Below, one piece after another: positions 1 through 6,802 of a stretch of 27,684 nucleotides of DNA. The notes beneath the pieces are model-generated. The model was given only the letters and a program-made list of their open reading frames with translations. It was not told the origin of the DNA and did not search any database. The stretch comes from an uncultured Collinsella sp. GTDB lineage: Bacteria > Actinomycetota > Coriobacteriia > Coriobacteriales > Coriobacteriaceae. The DNA lies in contig CABSYW010000033.1 in NCBI GenBank assembly GCA_902482035.1, positions 1-27,684 of the forward strand, given 5' to 3'. Each line of letters starts with the position of its first letter. Position 1 is the stretch's first letter. The position numbers were made by a program, and so were the translations under genes.

Positions 1-24
1 CTCGGAGATGTGTATAAGAGACAG
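1..24 (+). other. Nextera sequencing adapter remnant (not genomic)
   Basis: The first 24 bases match the 3' end of the Illumina Nextera read-2 transposase adapter. Bases 6-24 are the 19-bp Tn5 mosaic end AGATGTGTATAAGAGACAG. This is untrimmed library sequence left at a contig edge. Open frames that start here give the peptides MYKRQ and MCIRD, which are typical translations of this adapter. Genomic sequence begins at base 25. Confidence 0.97.
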
Positions 25-1581
25 GTTGATGGCACGGATGACGGTGGCGGGGCCGGTCTGGCAGTCGCCGCCGCTAAAGAGGCCATCGAAGTTGGGCACG
101 GCGCCGTCCGAATCGGTGACGACGCGACCCCACTTGCAGGCGATGCCCATGTCCTCAAACGGCTTGGAATCGATATCCTGGCCAATGGCAACAAACACGC
201 GCTCGCAGGGGATGACGCGCTCGGGCGTGGCAGCGGCACGCGGAGCCGGACGACCGCGACGGGGCTCGCCGATAATCTGCGGTTGCACGCGCAAGCCGTT
301 CACGCGACCGTCCTCGCCCGTCTCGATGGCGAGCGGGGCCGTCAACTCCAGTACCTCGCAGCCCTCGGCCTGGGCACCGGCGATCTCGGCGTCCTGGGCC
401 GTCATATCGCAGATGCGACGGCGGTAGACGATGCTCACCTTTTCGGCACCGCAGCGCACAGCAGAGCGCGCCACGTCCATGGCCACGTTGCCGCCGCCAA
501 TGACGCACACGCGCTGGCCGCTCAGGTCGGGCAGTTCGTCATCGCCGATGGCGCGCAGCATCTTGACGGCCGATTCCACGCCGGGCGCCTCTTCACCCGG
601 AAGGCCGAGCTTCTTGTCACTGTGGGCACCGATGGCCAGGTAGACGGCATCGAACTCGTCGCGCAGACGGGCGAGCTCCTCGCCGTTGACGGAGTGGTCG
701 AGCTCAACGTCGATTCCGGCGCTCAAGATCCAGTCGATCTCGGCCTGCAGGCGCTCGCGCGGCAGACGATAGCTGGGGATGCCGTAGCGCAGCATGCCGC
801 CCAAGTGATGGCGCTGCTCAAAAATGGTCACCTTGTGACCCATCACGGCCAGGTAGTAGGCACAGGAAAGGCCGGCCGGGCCGCCGCCTATCACGGCGAC
901 GCGCTTACCGGTGTTGTCCGCCACATGCGGCTTGTGGTCGTTGAGGTCACTGTGCTCAACGGCAAAACGCTTGAGGGCGAGGATATTCATGGGATCGTCG
1001 ACCATGCCACGGCGGCAATGCATCTCGCAGGGATGCTCGCACACCAGGCCACAGACGAGCGGTAGCGGGTTGTTCTTGCGGATGACCTTGACGGCGTCGG
1101 CATAACGGCCTGCCTCGACGAGCGAGATGTAACCAGGAATGTCGACGTGCGCCGGGCAGCCCGAGACACACGGGACGCGAGCCTCGCGGTCAAAGCCGCA
1201 GGAGTGCTCGCGGATGTGGTGCTCAAAATCGTCGCGAAAGCCACGAATAGCCGTGAGTGCCATGGCGCCGGCCTCGTAACCGATGGCGCAGTCACTCGAA
1301 AGGTAGATGGTGCGGGCCGTACGCTCGATCAGATTGAGCGTAGACTCATCGGCACGCCCTTCGAGCACATCGGCGAGCAGGTCGCTTAGCGCGCTCAGGC
1401 CCACACGGCAGGGAGTGCACTTGCCGCAGCTCTGGGTGGAGCACAGGTTGACGAGCGCCGCCGTAAACTCGACGGGACACGGGGCGAGCGAACTCACCGC
1501 CAGACGACGTCCGAGCGCATCGTGCAGGTCGTCCATGACGGCCTGAGCGTGGCTGCGTTCCATTACATGCAGTCGAGCCAT
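25..1581 (-). CDS. NuoF-type Fe-S domain fused to GltD-like FAD/NAD(P) oxidoreductase (3' end missing)
   Basis: Reading the minus strand from ATG 1581 gives 519 codons with no stop before the contig edge, so the C-terminus is missing. The start has a good ribosome site (GAGGGG, 5 bases upstream). Residues 1-127 resemble the C-terminal iron-sulfur part of NADH dehydrogenase NuoF: CGKCTPCR at 52-59 plus Cys98 would bind one 4Fe-4S cluster. From about 128 the protein resembles glutamate synthase small subunit: clustered cysteines at 137, 141, 177, 181, 185 and 189, then an FAD-binding GGGPAG at 232-237 and a second GGGNVA nucleotide-binding motif. It differs from the true gltD at 19756-21237, which lacks the NuoF part. 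Such fusions usually pass electrons between NAD(P)H and a partner such as a hydrogenase or formate dehydrogenase. The partner would lie beyond base 1, so the exact role is inferred. Confidence 0.88.
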
Positions 1582-1645
1582 AAGATCCCCTCTCACATGG
1601 CAGCCCGGAGGCGAGGCCGGGCGAAATTGCTACACGCACAACACT

Positions 1646-1666
1646 GACCTAAAAAGTTGTTAGGTC
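1646..1666. promoter_or_regulatory. Inverted repeat upstream of the fusion oxidoreductase
   Basis: GACCTAA (1646-1652) and TTAGGTC (1660-1666) form a perfect 7-bp inverted repeat with a 7-bp spacer. It lies 65-85 bases upstream of the start at 1581, where a promoter or leader would be. It could be an operator or a leader hairpin; nothing in the sequence decides. Confidence 0.35.
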
Positions 1667-1742
1667 TCCACGCAGTTCGGCAGGCGGCATGAAATGTCAC
1701 CCTCAGCGGTGAAATAGAACATTACCGCAGATAAATGCCATA

Positions 1743-1764
1743 TTTGGTAAAACGCGTTACCAAA
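1743..1764. promoter_or_regulatory. Candidate operator, TTTGGTAA-6-TTACCAAA
   Basis: Perfect 8-bp arms TTTGGTAA and TTACCAAA flank AACGCG. The compact symmetric shape with a CG-containing centre is typical of dimeric repressor sites. It lies upstream of the minus-strand oxidoreductase and just past the hairpin that ends the alpha-glucoside operon, so the oxidoreductase is the likelier target. The spacing resembles Rex or LacI-family sites, but the arm sequence fits neither consensus that I know. Confidence 0.45.
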
Positions 1765-1767
1765 CGA

Positions 1768-1805
1768 CAATGCCCCGCCCACGCAATCACGTGGACGGGG
1801 CATTG
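1768..1805 (-). terminator. Terminator hairpin of the alpha-glucoside operon
   Basis: CAATGCCCCG (1768-1777) pairs with CGGGGCATTG (1796-1805), and the stem continues inward through CCACG/CGTGG after one mismatch. It begins 33 bases after the stop of the GH4 gene. The T-run that follows on the minus strand is weak (TCGTTTGG), so termination may be partial. Confidence 0.7.
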
Positions 1806-1837
1806 CTCTAGGTATGCGGTCAGCGACCCTGTTGCTT

Positions 1838-3220
1838 TTACTTAAGCTCGGGCCAGTAACCCTTGTTAGCCTCGATCATGTCGTCGAGAACTTCCTTGGC
1901 GACCTTCATCGACGGCACGGTCTTGTTCAGCGTGAAGGCCTTGAGCGCCTTCTCGTACGAACCCTCGATCGTAGCCTCGACCACGAGCTTCTCGGAGTTC
2001 AGCTGCTGCATCATAAGGCCCTGCTGGAACAGAGGAATGTTGTCGCGGCTGATGACCTCGGGGCCGTTCTTGCCAATGTAGGCAGGCAGCTCGACCATAG
2101 CGTCGTAGGGCATGTTGGGGATAGCGCCCTTGTTCTCGCAAATGACCAGGAAGCGCTGCTTGGTATCGTTCTTCAGAGCGATAGCCAGGTCGGCAATCCA
2201 GTCGCCGTGGCTGCCCGCATAGAACGTGCTCTCGTCGATCTCGCCCGTCTTCTCGTAGTGGTCGATGCCGTCGAAGAGGTTCTTCTCACGCGTCTCCTCA
2301 ACCTCGTTAGCACGGGTGCGCTCGGGGTTGGAATGCTCGACGAACTCCTTCTGCTGCAGGTAGTAGTTCAGATACGTGTTGGGCAGGTACTCCGGGAAGC
2401 ACTCCATGATCTCGTACTCGCCCTTCCAGACGTAGTACCAGCTGCCCTTGGTGTGGCGGTTCTGCTCGGGGTGCTCGTCAGTGGCCTCCTCGGGCTTCTT
2501 TGCCATGAGCGAGCCCATGCCCTTGAGGTAGGAGTCGGGCAGCAGAATCTCATGCTCCTTGATGTACTCGCGCAGCTGCGGGAGCACCTCCTCGCCCTTG
2601 TGGCGGATCGAGGTGAACCAACCAAAGTGGTTGAGGCCAAAGTAATCGTACTCGACATCCTTCTTGTCGATATCGAGTGCGGCGCAAACCACGTCGATGA
2701 TCGCGATCGGCATGTCGCAGATGTTGATGATGCGAGCGTTGGGACGCAGCACGCGGCAGCCCTCGGACACGATGGCAGCAGGGTTGGAGTAGTTGAGAAT
2801 CCAGTAGTCCTTCTTGGCGTACTTCTCAACGTCATCGATCAGCTCGACCATGGGGAAGATGGTGCGCATGCCGTAGGCAAGGCCGCCGCAACCGCAGGTC
2901 TCCTGGCCCACGCAGCCGTGACGCAGCGGAATCTTCTCGTCCTGCTCGCGCATGGCGTAGCCGCCCACGCGCATCTGGGCAAACACGAAGCTGGCATCCG
3001 TAAAGGCAGTCTCCTTGTCGGTGGTCACCGTGAGCTTGATGTCCAGGCCGAGGTCCTCGTGCAGAATCCAGTCCACGAGTACGCCGATCTTGCGCTGGCG
3101 CTCCTCGTTGATGTCGTACAGACGAATCTCGTCAACGTCGAGCTCGTCCTTGCGCAGGGCGATGGACTTGACGATGCCGGGGGTAAAGGTGGATCCGCCA
3201 CCACACAGAGTAATGATCAT
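1838..3220 (-). CDS. malA: 6-phospho-alpha-glucosidase, glycoside hydrolase family 4 (GlvA/MalA type)
   Basis: A 460-residue GH4 enzyme, normal length for the family. It would cleave phosphorylated alpha-glucosides such as maltose 6-phosphate in the cytoplasm, using NAD+ and a divalent metal in the unusual GH4 redox-elimination mechanism. Visible motifs are the N-terminal NAD-binding GGGSTFTPG (7-15), GQETCGCGG (105-113), NYSNPA (143-148), the metal-site Cys168 in CDMP (168-171) and His198 in GLNHFGW. CDMP is the signature reported for alpha-specific members, while beta-specific CelF-type enzymes carry CN(V/I)P, so I call alpha. The end, EANKGYWPEL, also matches GlvA. It starts 3 bases after the permease stop, with its ribosome site AAGGAG inside the end of the permease gene, so the two are translationally linked. 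Last gene of the operon. Confidence 0.93.
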   Translation of the reverse strand: MIITLCGGGSTFTPGIVKSIALRKDELDVDEIRLYDINEERQRKIGVLVDWILHEDLGLDIKLTVTTDKETAFTDASFVFAQMRVGGYAMREQDEKIPLRHGCVGQETCGCGGLAYGMRTIFPMVELIDDVEKYAKKDYWILNYSNPAAIVSEGCRVLRPNARIINICDMPIAIIDVVCAALDIDKKDVEYDYFGLNHFGWFTSIRHKGEEVLPQLREYIKEHEILLPDSYLKGMGSLMAKKPEEATDEHPEQNRHTKGSWYYVWKGEYEIMECFPEYLPNTYLNYYLQQKEFVEHSNPERTRANEVEETREKNLFDGIDHYEKTGEIDESTFYAGSHGDWIADLAIALKNDTKQRFLVICENKGAIPNMPYDAMVELPAYIGKNGPEVISRDNIPLFQQGLMMQQLNSEKLVVEATIEGSYEKALKAFTLNKTVPSMKVAKEVLDDMIEANKGYWPELK

Positions 3221-3223
3221 TGT

Positions 3224-4840
3224 TTACTGCTCCTTCTCAATTGCGTTTTCGACCTTGTCGCGCATCTCGGCGACCTTCATGCCAAAGATGATCTGGATAT
3301 TGTTGCCGTTGCGGTTGATGCCGCTGTTGGGCACGTGGTTGATGAGGCTCTCATCGATGAGGTCCGGGTTCTTAACGTTCACGCGGAGACGCGTAAAGCA
3401 GTTCTCGAGCTCCTCGATGTTGTCCTTGCCGCCAAGACCTGCGACCAGGTCGGCAATACCTGCATCGACGCCCTCTGCGGGAGCTGCGGCGACAGCGCCC
3501 TGCTTCACCGCGACAGACGCGGCGGCCTCGCCCTCGGCAACGGACTCGGCGAGCTCGGACTCCTCCTCGCGACCAGGCGTGTGGAGGTTGAGCTTCTTAA
3601 TAAGGAAGGTGAAGAGGAAGAAGTACAGCGCGGCGTTGACGACTCCGAGCACGAGCATCATCGGCCAGTTGGTCTTATCGACACCAAGAACCAGGTTGGA
3701 GACCACGATGTTGATGATGCCGCCTGCAGTCGAAGCGGGCACGGAGAGGACCTTGAGCAGGACCAGGAAGATGCCGGAAAGAACCGAGTGAACGACAAAG
3801 AGCACGGGAGCGGCAAAGACAAAGAGGAAGTCCATGGGCTCGGTCACGCAGGAGAGCACGGCGGTGATGATCAGCGGGATGATAACGGCCTTGGTCTTAT
3901 CCTTGTTCCCCTTGTAAGCGGTGAAGATAAAGGCGAGACCGATACCGATGTAGGGCCACAGGTTGTTGAAGGTGTAGCTGTTGAAGTAGGTGCTATCGGA
4001 GAAGGGCTGGCCCGTCATCGCCATCTCGGCGACACGGATGGGATAGGCGCCGGCGATAACCTGATCACCCAGCGTAAGGGTGCCGCCCACATCGGAGAAC
4101 TGGAACGGGGTGTAGATGAGGTGGTGCAGGCCGGTGGGAACGAGCAGCTTGTTGAGCATGCCGTAGATAAACAGACCGATGTTGCCCGACTCCTTAATGA
4201 TGCCGGCAACGGAGGAGATGGCGCCCTGAACCGGAGGCCAAACGATGCAGAAGCCAGCGCCCATGATCCAGGAGATGATGATCATGATCAGGAACGGGAA
4301 GCGAACGCCCGAGAACATCGAAAGGGCAATGGGGAACTGCTTGTTCGAGTACTTGTTGAACACGGCACCGGTGATGCAGCCCAGAATGATGCCGCCAAAC
4401 ACGCCGGTATCGAGCACCTGAATGCCCATAACGGTGCTCTGACCGGTTCCGGTAAGACCGAGCATGCCGCTCGCTTCGGCAAGAGAGCCGGTGGCGTTGA
4501 GCACGATGTTGTTAGCCTGCAGGAACAGGAAGAACGACATCAGGGCGATCAGCGAAGCATGGCCCTTGTTCTTCTTTGCCATGGCGCCGGCGATGCCCAC
4601 ACAGAACAGAATCGAGAGGTTGTTGATGATAAACATCAGCGACTGGTAGACAACGGCGCCCACAAGCTGGAACGGACCGGAGCCCAGTACGGGGACCAAA
4701 GCACAAATGGTCTTGTTGGTCAGAATGATGCCCACGATGAGCAGGATGCCGGCAACCGAGAGATACATCATCGGCTGGACGATCGACTTCGCGAACACCT
4801 CCAACGGCGCTTTGAGGTTAACTTTCTTTTTTGCGGCCAT
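3224..4840 (-). CDS. PTS permease IICB, glucose/maltose (alpha-glucoside) family
   Basis: 538 residues with the permease (IIC) domain first and the phosphoryl-transfer IIB domain last. About ten hydrophobic segments cover residues 15-430. A flexible Ala/Glu-rich linker (about 430-460) leads to the IIB domain, where Cys481 in ENCFTRLR is the phosphorylated residue. There is no fused IIA domain; that function is supplied by the separate EIIA gene at 5813-6325. I chose the ATG at 4840 because AAGGGGAG lies 7 bases upstream; an in-frame start 27 bases earlier has no ribosome site. The adjoining GH4 6-phospho-alpha-glucosidase indicates import of an alpha-glucoside such as maltose, trehalulose or a similar disaccharide. 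The exact sugar cannot be read from the sequence. Confidence 0.92.
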   Translation of the reverse strand: MAAKKKVNLKAPLEVFAKSIVQPMMYLSVAGILLIVGIILTNKTICALVPVLGSGPFQLVGAVVYQSLMFIINNLSILFCVGIAGAMAKKNKGHASLIALMSFFLFLQANNIVLNATGSLAEASGMLGLTGTGQSTVMGIQVLDTGVFGGIILGCITGAVFNKYSNKQFPIALSMFSGVRFPFLIMIIISWIMGAGFCIVWPPVQGAISSVAGIIKESGNIGLFIYGMLNKLLVPTGLHHLIYTPFQFSDVGGTLTLGDQVIAGAYPIRVAEMAMTGQPFSDSTYFNSYTFNNLWPYIGIGLAFIFTAYKGNKDKTKAVIIPLIITAVLSCVTEPMDFLFVFAAPVLFVVHSVLSGIFLVLLKVLSVPASTAGGIINIVVSNLVLGVDKTNWPMMLVLGVVNAALYFFLFTFLIKKLNLHTPGREEESELAESVAEGEAAASVAVKQGAVAAAPAEGVDAGIADLVAGLGGKDNIEELENCFTRLRVNVKNPDLIDESLINHVPNSGINRNGNNIQIIFGMKVAEMRDKVENAIEKEQ

Positions 4841-4939
4841 AGCGGTACTCCCCTTCCTTTTCCGCAAATTGAGACAGATGTGCCCTGGACAAGACCGTAA
4901 GCCCTGCCTTATATCAATCGATGTGTGGGCACGTTATGC

Positions 4940-5806
4940 CTAGAGACCAGGTTCTCCAAGCAGGTTAACAATGTGATACGCGAGATAACTCTTCTCGGCA
5001 TCGGTAACGACAACGTTATAGGTAGACGACAAGTGGGCGGCTATGGCGTCCGCGCACGAGAATGCGCACGGATACGCCGTTTCATCGATTCGGAACAGCG
5101 CGTCGCCATTGATTTGCCCGGCCGTGGGGTCAAGCGCCCGCTGTGCGAAAAACTGCAGGTGGCGGACGAAACGCTCATAGGGCAACGAGGTGTCGTCGAG
5201 GGTCGTAGCATAGCGCTCGGAAACAATCGCGAGCACGTCGCGAACAAGCTGGACCGAAACGATCAGGCGGTCAGAGCGCTGCGGCATGGTGGCGTTGACG
5301 ATATGCAGCGTAATGAAACCCTGCTCTTCCTCGCTCATCTGGATGCCCATATACTCCTTGATAATCTGCAGCGCACGGCCCGCAAGTGCATACTCCTTGC
5401 GATAGAACTGCTGAATCTCGAGCAGCAACGGATTCTCACAGGGGACGCCCTTGCGCTCGCGCTCCAAAGCAAGGCTGATATGGTCTGCGAGAGCGATGAG
5501 AATCTTGTCATTGATATCGACATTGAGCTCTCGACGAAGCATCTGAACGATGTCCTCGGAAATCACGAGGTTGACGGTGGGGATGGACTCTAAAAGATGT
5601 GCCAAGCGGTCGATCGTACGCGAATCCTGAGAAGTTCCCTCCTGCAACGCGTAGGTCTTTTCGACTGATGCCTCGTCGATGGCATCGCCGGCATGACGGC
5701 CAAAGCAGAGGCCTCGACCGATGACGATGAGCTCGGAGCCATCGTCCGAAGTGACCATTGCGACGTTGTAGTTAAAAACTCGCTTGATAACCACGGTACC
5801 CACCAC
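4940..5806 (-). CDS. licT: BglG/LicT-family transcription antiterminator
   Basis: 288 residues from GTG 5806. An RNA-binding CAT domain (about 5-60) is followed by two PTS-regulation domains. The four regulatory histidines are all present: His109 and His168 in PRD1, His216 and His278 in PRD2, each exactly nine residues after its LicT counterpart. Such proteins bind a leader RNA hairpin and stop premature termination when sugar is available; PTS enzymes phosphorylate the histidines. The start is uncertain. GTG at 5794 (codon 5) aligns with the first residue of LicT and has GGTGGG upstream, so the protein may be 284 residues. It starts 6 to 18 bases after the EIIA stop and is followed after about 100 bases by the permease, so it probably controls its own operon. 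Confidence 0.92.
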   Translation of the reverse strand: MVGTVVIKRVFNYNVAMVTSDDGSELIVIGRGLCFGRHAGDAIDEASVEKTYALQEGTSQDSRTIDRLAHLLESIPTVNLVISEDIVQMLRRELNVDINDKILIALADHISLALERERKGVPCENPLLLEIQQFYRKEYALAGRALQIIKEYMGIQMSEEEQGFITLHIVNATMPQRSDRLIVSVQLVRDVLAIVSERYATTLDDTSLPYERFVRHLQFFAQRALDPTAGQINGDALFRIDETAYPCAFSCADAIAAHLSSTYNVVVTDAEKSYLAYHIVNLLGEPGL

Positions 5807-5812
5807 AAGAAT

Positions 5813-6325
5813 TTACTCGGAAAGCCAGATAACAGGCTCTTTAACAGCAACAGGGCCGGAAGCATGCTCGCGAAGAGTCGAGTTCTCCGAACGCTCGCAC
5901 ACGATAACGAAGACCGTAGGATCGAAACCGGCAGCGCGAACCACGTCGAAATCGACCTCGACGAGGGGCTGGCCCGCGTCAACGTGATCACCCTGGGCAA
6001 CAAGCGCATGGAAGCCCTTGCCCTCAAGTTTAACAGTGTCGATTCCGATATGCAGCATCACCTGAGCAGAGCTGTCGTCGGACATGATGCCCAGCGCGTG
6101 CTCAGTCGGAAACAGCGCCGCGACGGTGCCGGAAACAGGAGCGCACACCGTTCCCTCTTGGGGAACCACGGCAACGCCATCGCCCACTGCACGGCTGCTA
6201 AAAGCGGGGTCATTGGTATTTTCTAGATGAACAAGCTCGCCGGAAACGGGAGCGAGGATTTCGAACTCGGAAGCCGCAGTCGTCTGCTTATCCGAGCCAC
6301 CCATTAGGCGAGAAAAGAAACCCAT
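5813..6325 (-). CDS. crr: PTS EIIA component, glucose (Crr) type
   Basis: A stand-alone 170-residue EIIA of the glucose family. It takes phosphate from HPr and passes it to the IIB domain of a permease, here presumably the one at 3224-4840. The two active-site histidines are visible: His76 in PTEHA and the phosphorylated His92 in LHIGIDTV, matching His75 and His90 of E. coli EIIA-Glc. The family ending DPTVFVIV is also present. I chose the ATG at 6325 because AAGGGA lies upstream at good spacing; an ATG at 6343 has no ribosome site. First gene of the operon. It could serve other IICB permeases in the cell too. Confidence 0.92.
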   Translation of the reverse strand: MGFFSRLMGGSDKQTTAASEFEILAPVSGELVHLENTNDPAFSSRAVGDGVAVVPQEGTVCAPVSGTVAALFPTEHALGIMSDDSSAQVMLHIGIDTVKLEGKGFHALVAQGDHVDAGQPLVEVDFDVVRAAGFDPTVFVIVCERSENSTLREHASGPVAVKEPVIWLSE

Positions 6326-6405
6326 GGTGACATGTCCCTTCATAAATATAGCCCAACCAAAATCAATCGAATGCGCCCATTGAGACGCTCACGATCAAAG
6401 ACTTT

Positions 6406-6438
6406 GGTTAGGCCCACGTCCGAGGGGACTCGGTAACC
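6406..6438 (-). promoter_or_regulatory. Leader hairpin, candidate antiterminator target
   Basis: On the minus strand GGTTA and TAACC close a structure with an inner CCGAG/CTCGG stem, a TCCC loop and a 9-base bulge on one side. It lies in the presumed 5' leader, about 20 bases after the predicted transcription start and about 80 bases before the EIIA start. A LicT-type protein needs an RNA target in this position. However, the bulge pattern does not closely match the usual ribonucleic antiterminator, and I see no clear overlapping terminator, so the assignment is tentative. Confidence 0.3.
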
Positions 6439-6463
6439 TTCCGCATTTCTTTTTACGGGGGCT

Positions 6464-6491
6464 ATTGTAGACAAGCCCAAAGCCGGAACAA
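6464..6491 (-). promoter_or_regulatory. Promoter of the alpha-glucoside operon
   Basis: On the minus strand a -35-like TTGTTC (6486-6491) and a -10 TACAAT (6464-6469) are separated by 16 bases. This is the best sigma-70-type match upstream of the EIIA gene and leaves a leader of roughly 130 bases. Confidence 0.6.
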
Positions 6492-6500
6492 TCATTATGA

Positions 6501-6537
6501 CCGGTGAACGGTATTTTTTCTCCGATAAACGGTATTT
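6501..6537. promoter_or_regulatory. Tandem 16-bp operator-like repeats upstream of the operon promoter
   Basis: CCGGTGAACGGTATTT (6501-6516) and CCGATAAACGGTATTT (6522-6537) differ at two positions and start exactly 21 bp apart, two turns of the helix. They end 10 bases upstream of the -35 box, where an activator would bind. No regulator gene other than the antiterminator is adjacent. Confidence 0.5.
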
Positions 6538-6539
6538 AG

Positions 6540-6586
6540 GCGGCACTTAGGGACGTTCCTTTTCTGCCGGCACTCGGGGACACTCC
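6540..6586 (+). repeat. Family D repeat, copy 1 (GGGACGTTCC type)
   Basis: A 47-bp sequence containing GGGACGTTCCTTTT and ending GGGGACACTCC. By eye it matches the minus strand of 19639-19686 at about 42 of 48 positions. It fills the gap between the alpha-glucoside operon promoter and the next repeat. Confidence 0.7.
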
Positions 6587-6599
6587 TCACTCTGGTGCA

Positions 6600-6728
6600 T
6601 TGGGGACAGGTTTGTTTGCACCAATCATGAGTTGCGGTGAAATAGGGACTGAAAAGCCGCTCAAAAGGCCAAAACAGTCCGTATTCCACCGCAACTTCAA
6701 GACGTTGGTGCAGATTAACCTGTCCCCC
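6600..6728. repeat. Family C palindrome (GGGGACAGG...TGCACCAA) interrupted by a family B element
   Basis: The outer arms at 6600-6624 and 6705-6728 are inverted copies with a few mismatches: TTGGGGACAGG and TTTGCACCAA on the left, TTGGTGCAG and CCTGTCCCC on the right. Between them lies a complete family B hairpin (6630-6696). The related copy at 16353-16399 has only three bases between its arms, so this one looks like a filled site. Confidence 0.75.
6630..6696. repeat. Family B palindrome, copy 1 (67 bp)
   Basis: 24-bp arms at 6630-6653 and 6673-6696 pair at 20 of 24 positions around a 19-base loop. The arms begin with AGTTGCGGTG. Length and loop size are identical to the copy at 15923-15989, and the loops share AGCCGC and AGGCC. 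Confidence 0.85.
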
Positions 6729-6738
6729 TTGCGCCAAA

Positions 6739-6770
6739 AAGGGCCCCGAGCGTAGTTGCTCGGGGCCCTT
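6739..6770 (-). terminator. Intrinsic terminator of the DEAD-box helicase gene
   Basis: AAGGGCCCCGAGC (6739-6751) pairs perfectly with GCTCGGGGCCCTT (6758-6770) around a 6-base loop. Read on the minus strand the stem runs into TTTTT, the expected U-tract. It lies 33 bases past the helicase stop. Confidence 0.92.
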
Positions 6771-6802
6771 AGTTCGCCTCGCTCTAGCGTGCGACGCGTA
6801 TG

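Noticed and set aside
8..1065. Plus-strand open frames starting MYKRQ and MCIRD
   Set aside because: They start inside the Nextera adapter and run antisense to the fusion oxidoreductase.
1838..3220. GH4 gene as cellobiose 6-phosphate hydrolase (celF)
   Set aside because: The CDMP motif at 168-171 and overall match to GlvA/MalA favour alpha-glucosides; beta-type enzymes carry CN(V/I)P.
1814..4900. 1028-codon open frame on the plus strand opposite the PTS permease and GH4 genes
   Set aside because: The minus strand encodes clear PTS and GH4 proteins with all key residues. The opposite frame is open because the sense genes rarely use TTA, CTA and TCA codons; it has no ribosome site and no known domain.
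4841..4939. Second LicT target hairpin between the antiterminator and permease genes
   Set aside because: I looked for a copy of the leader structure at 6406-6438 or a classical antiterminator hairpin here. Only a small GGCA/TGCC stem is present, with no terminator partner.
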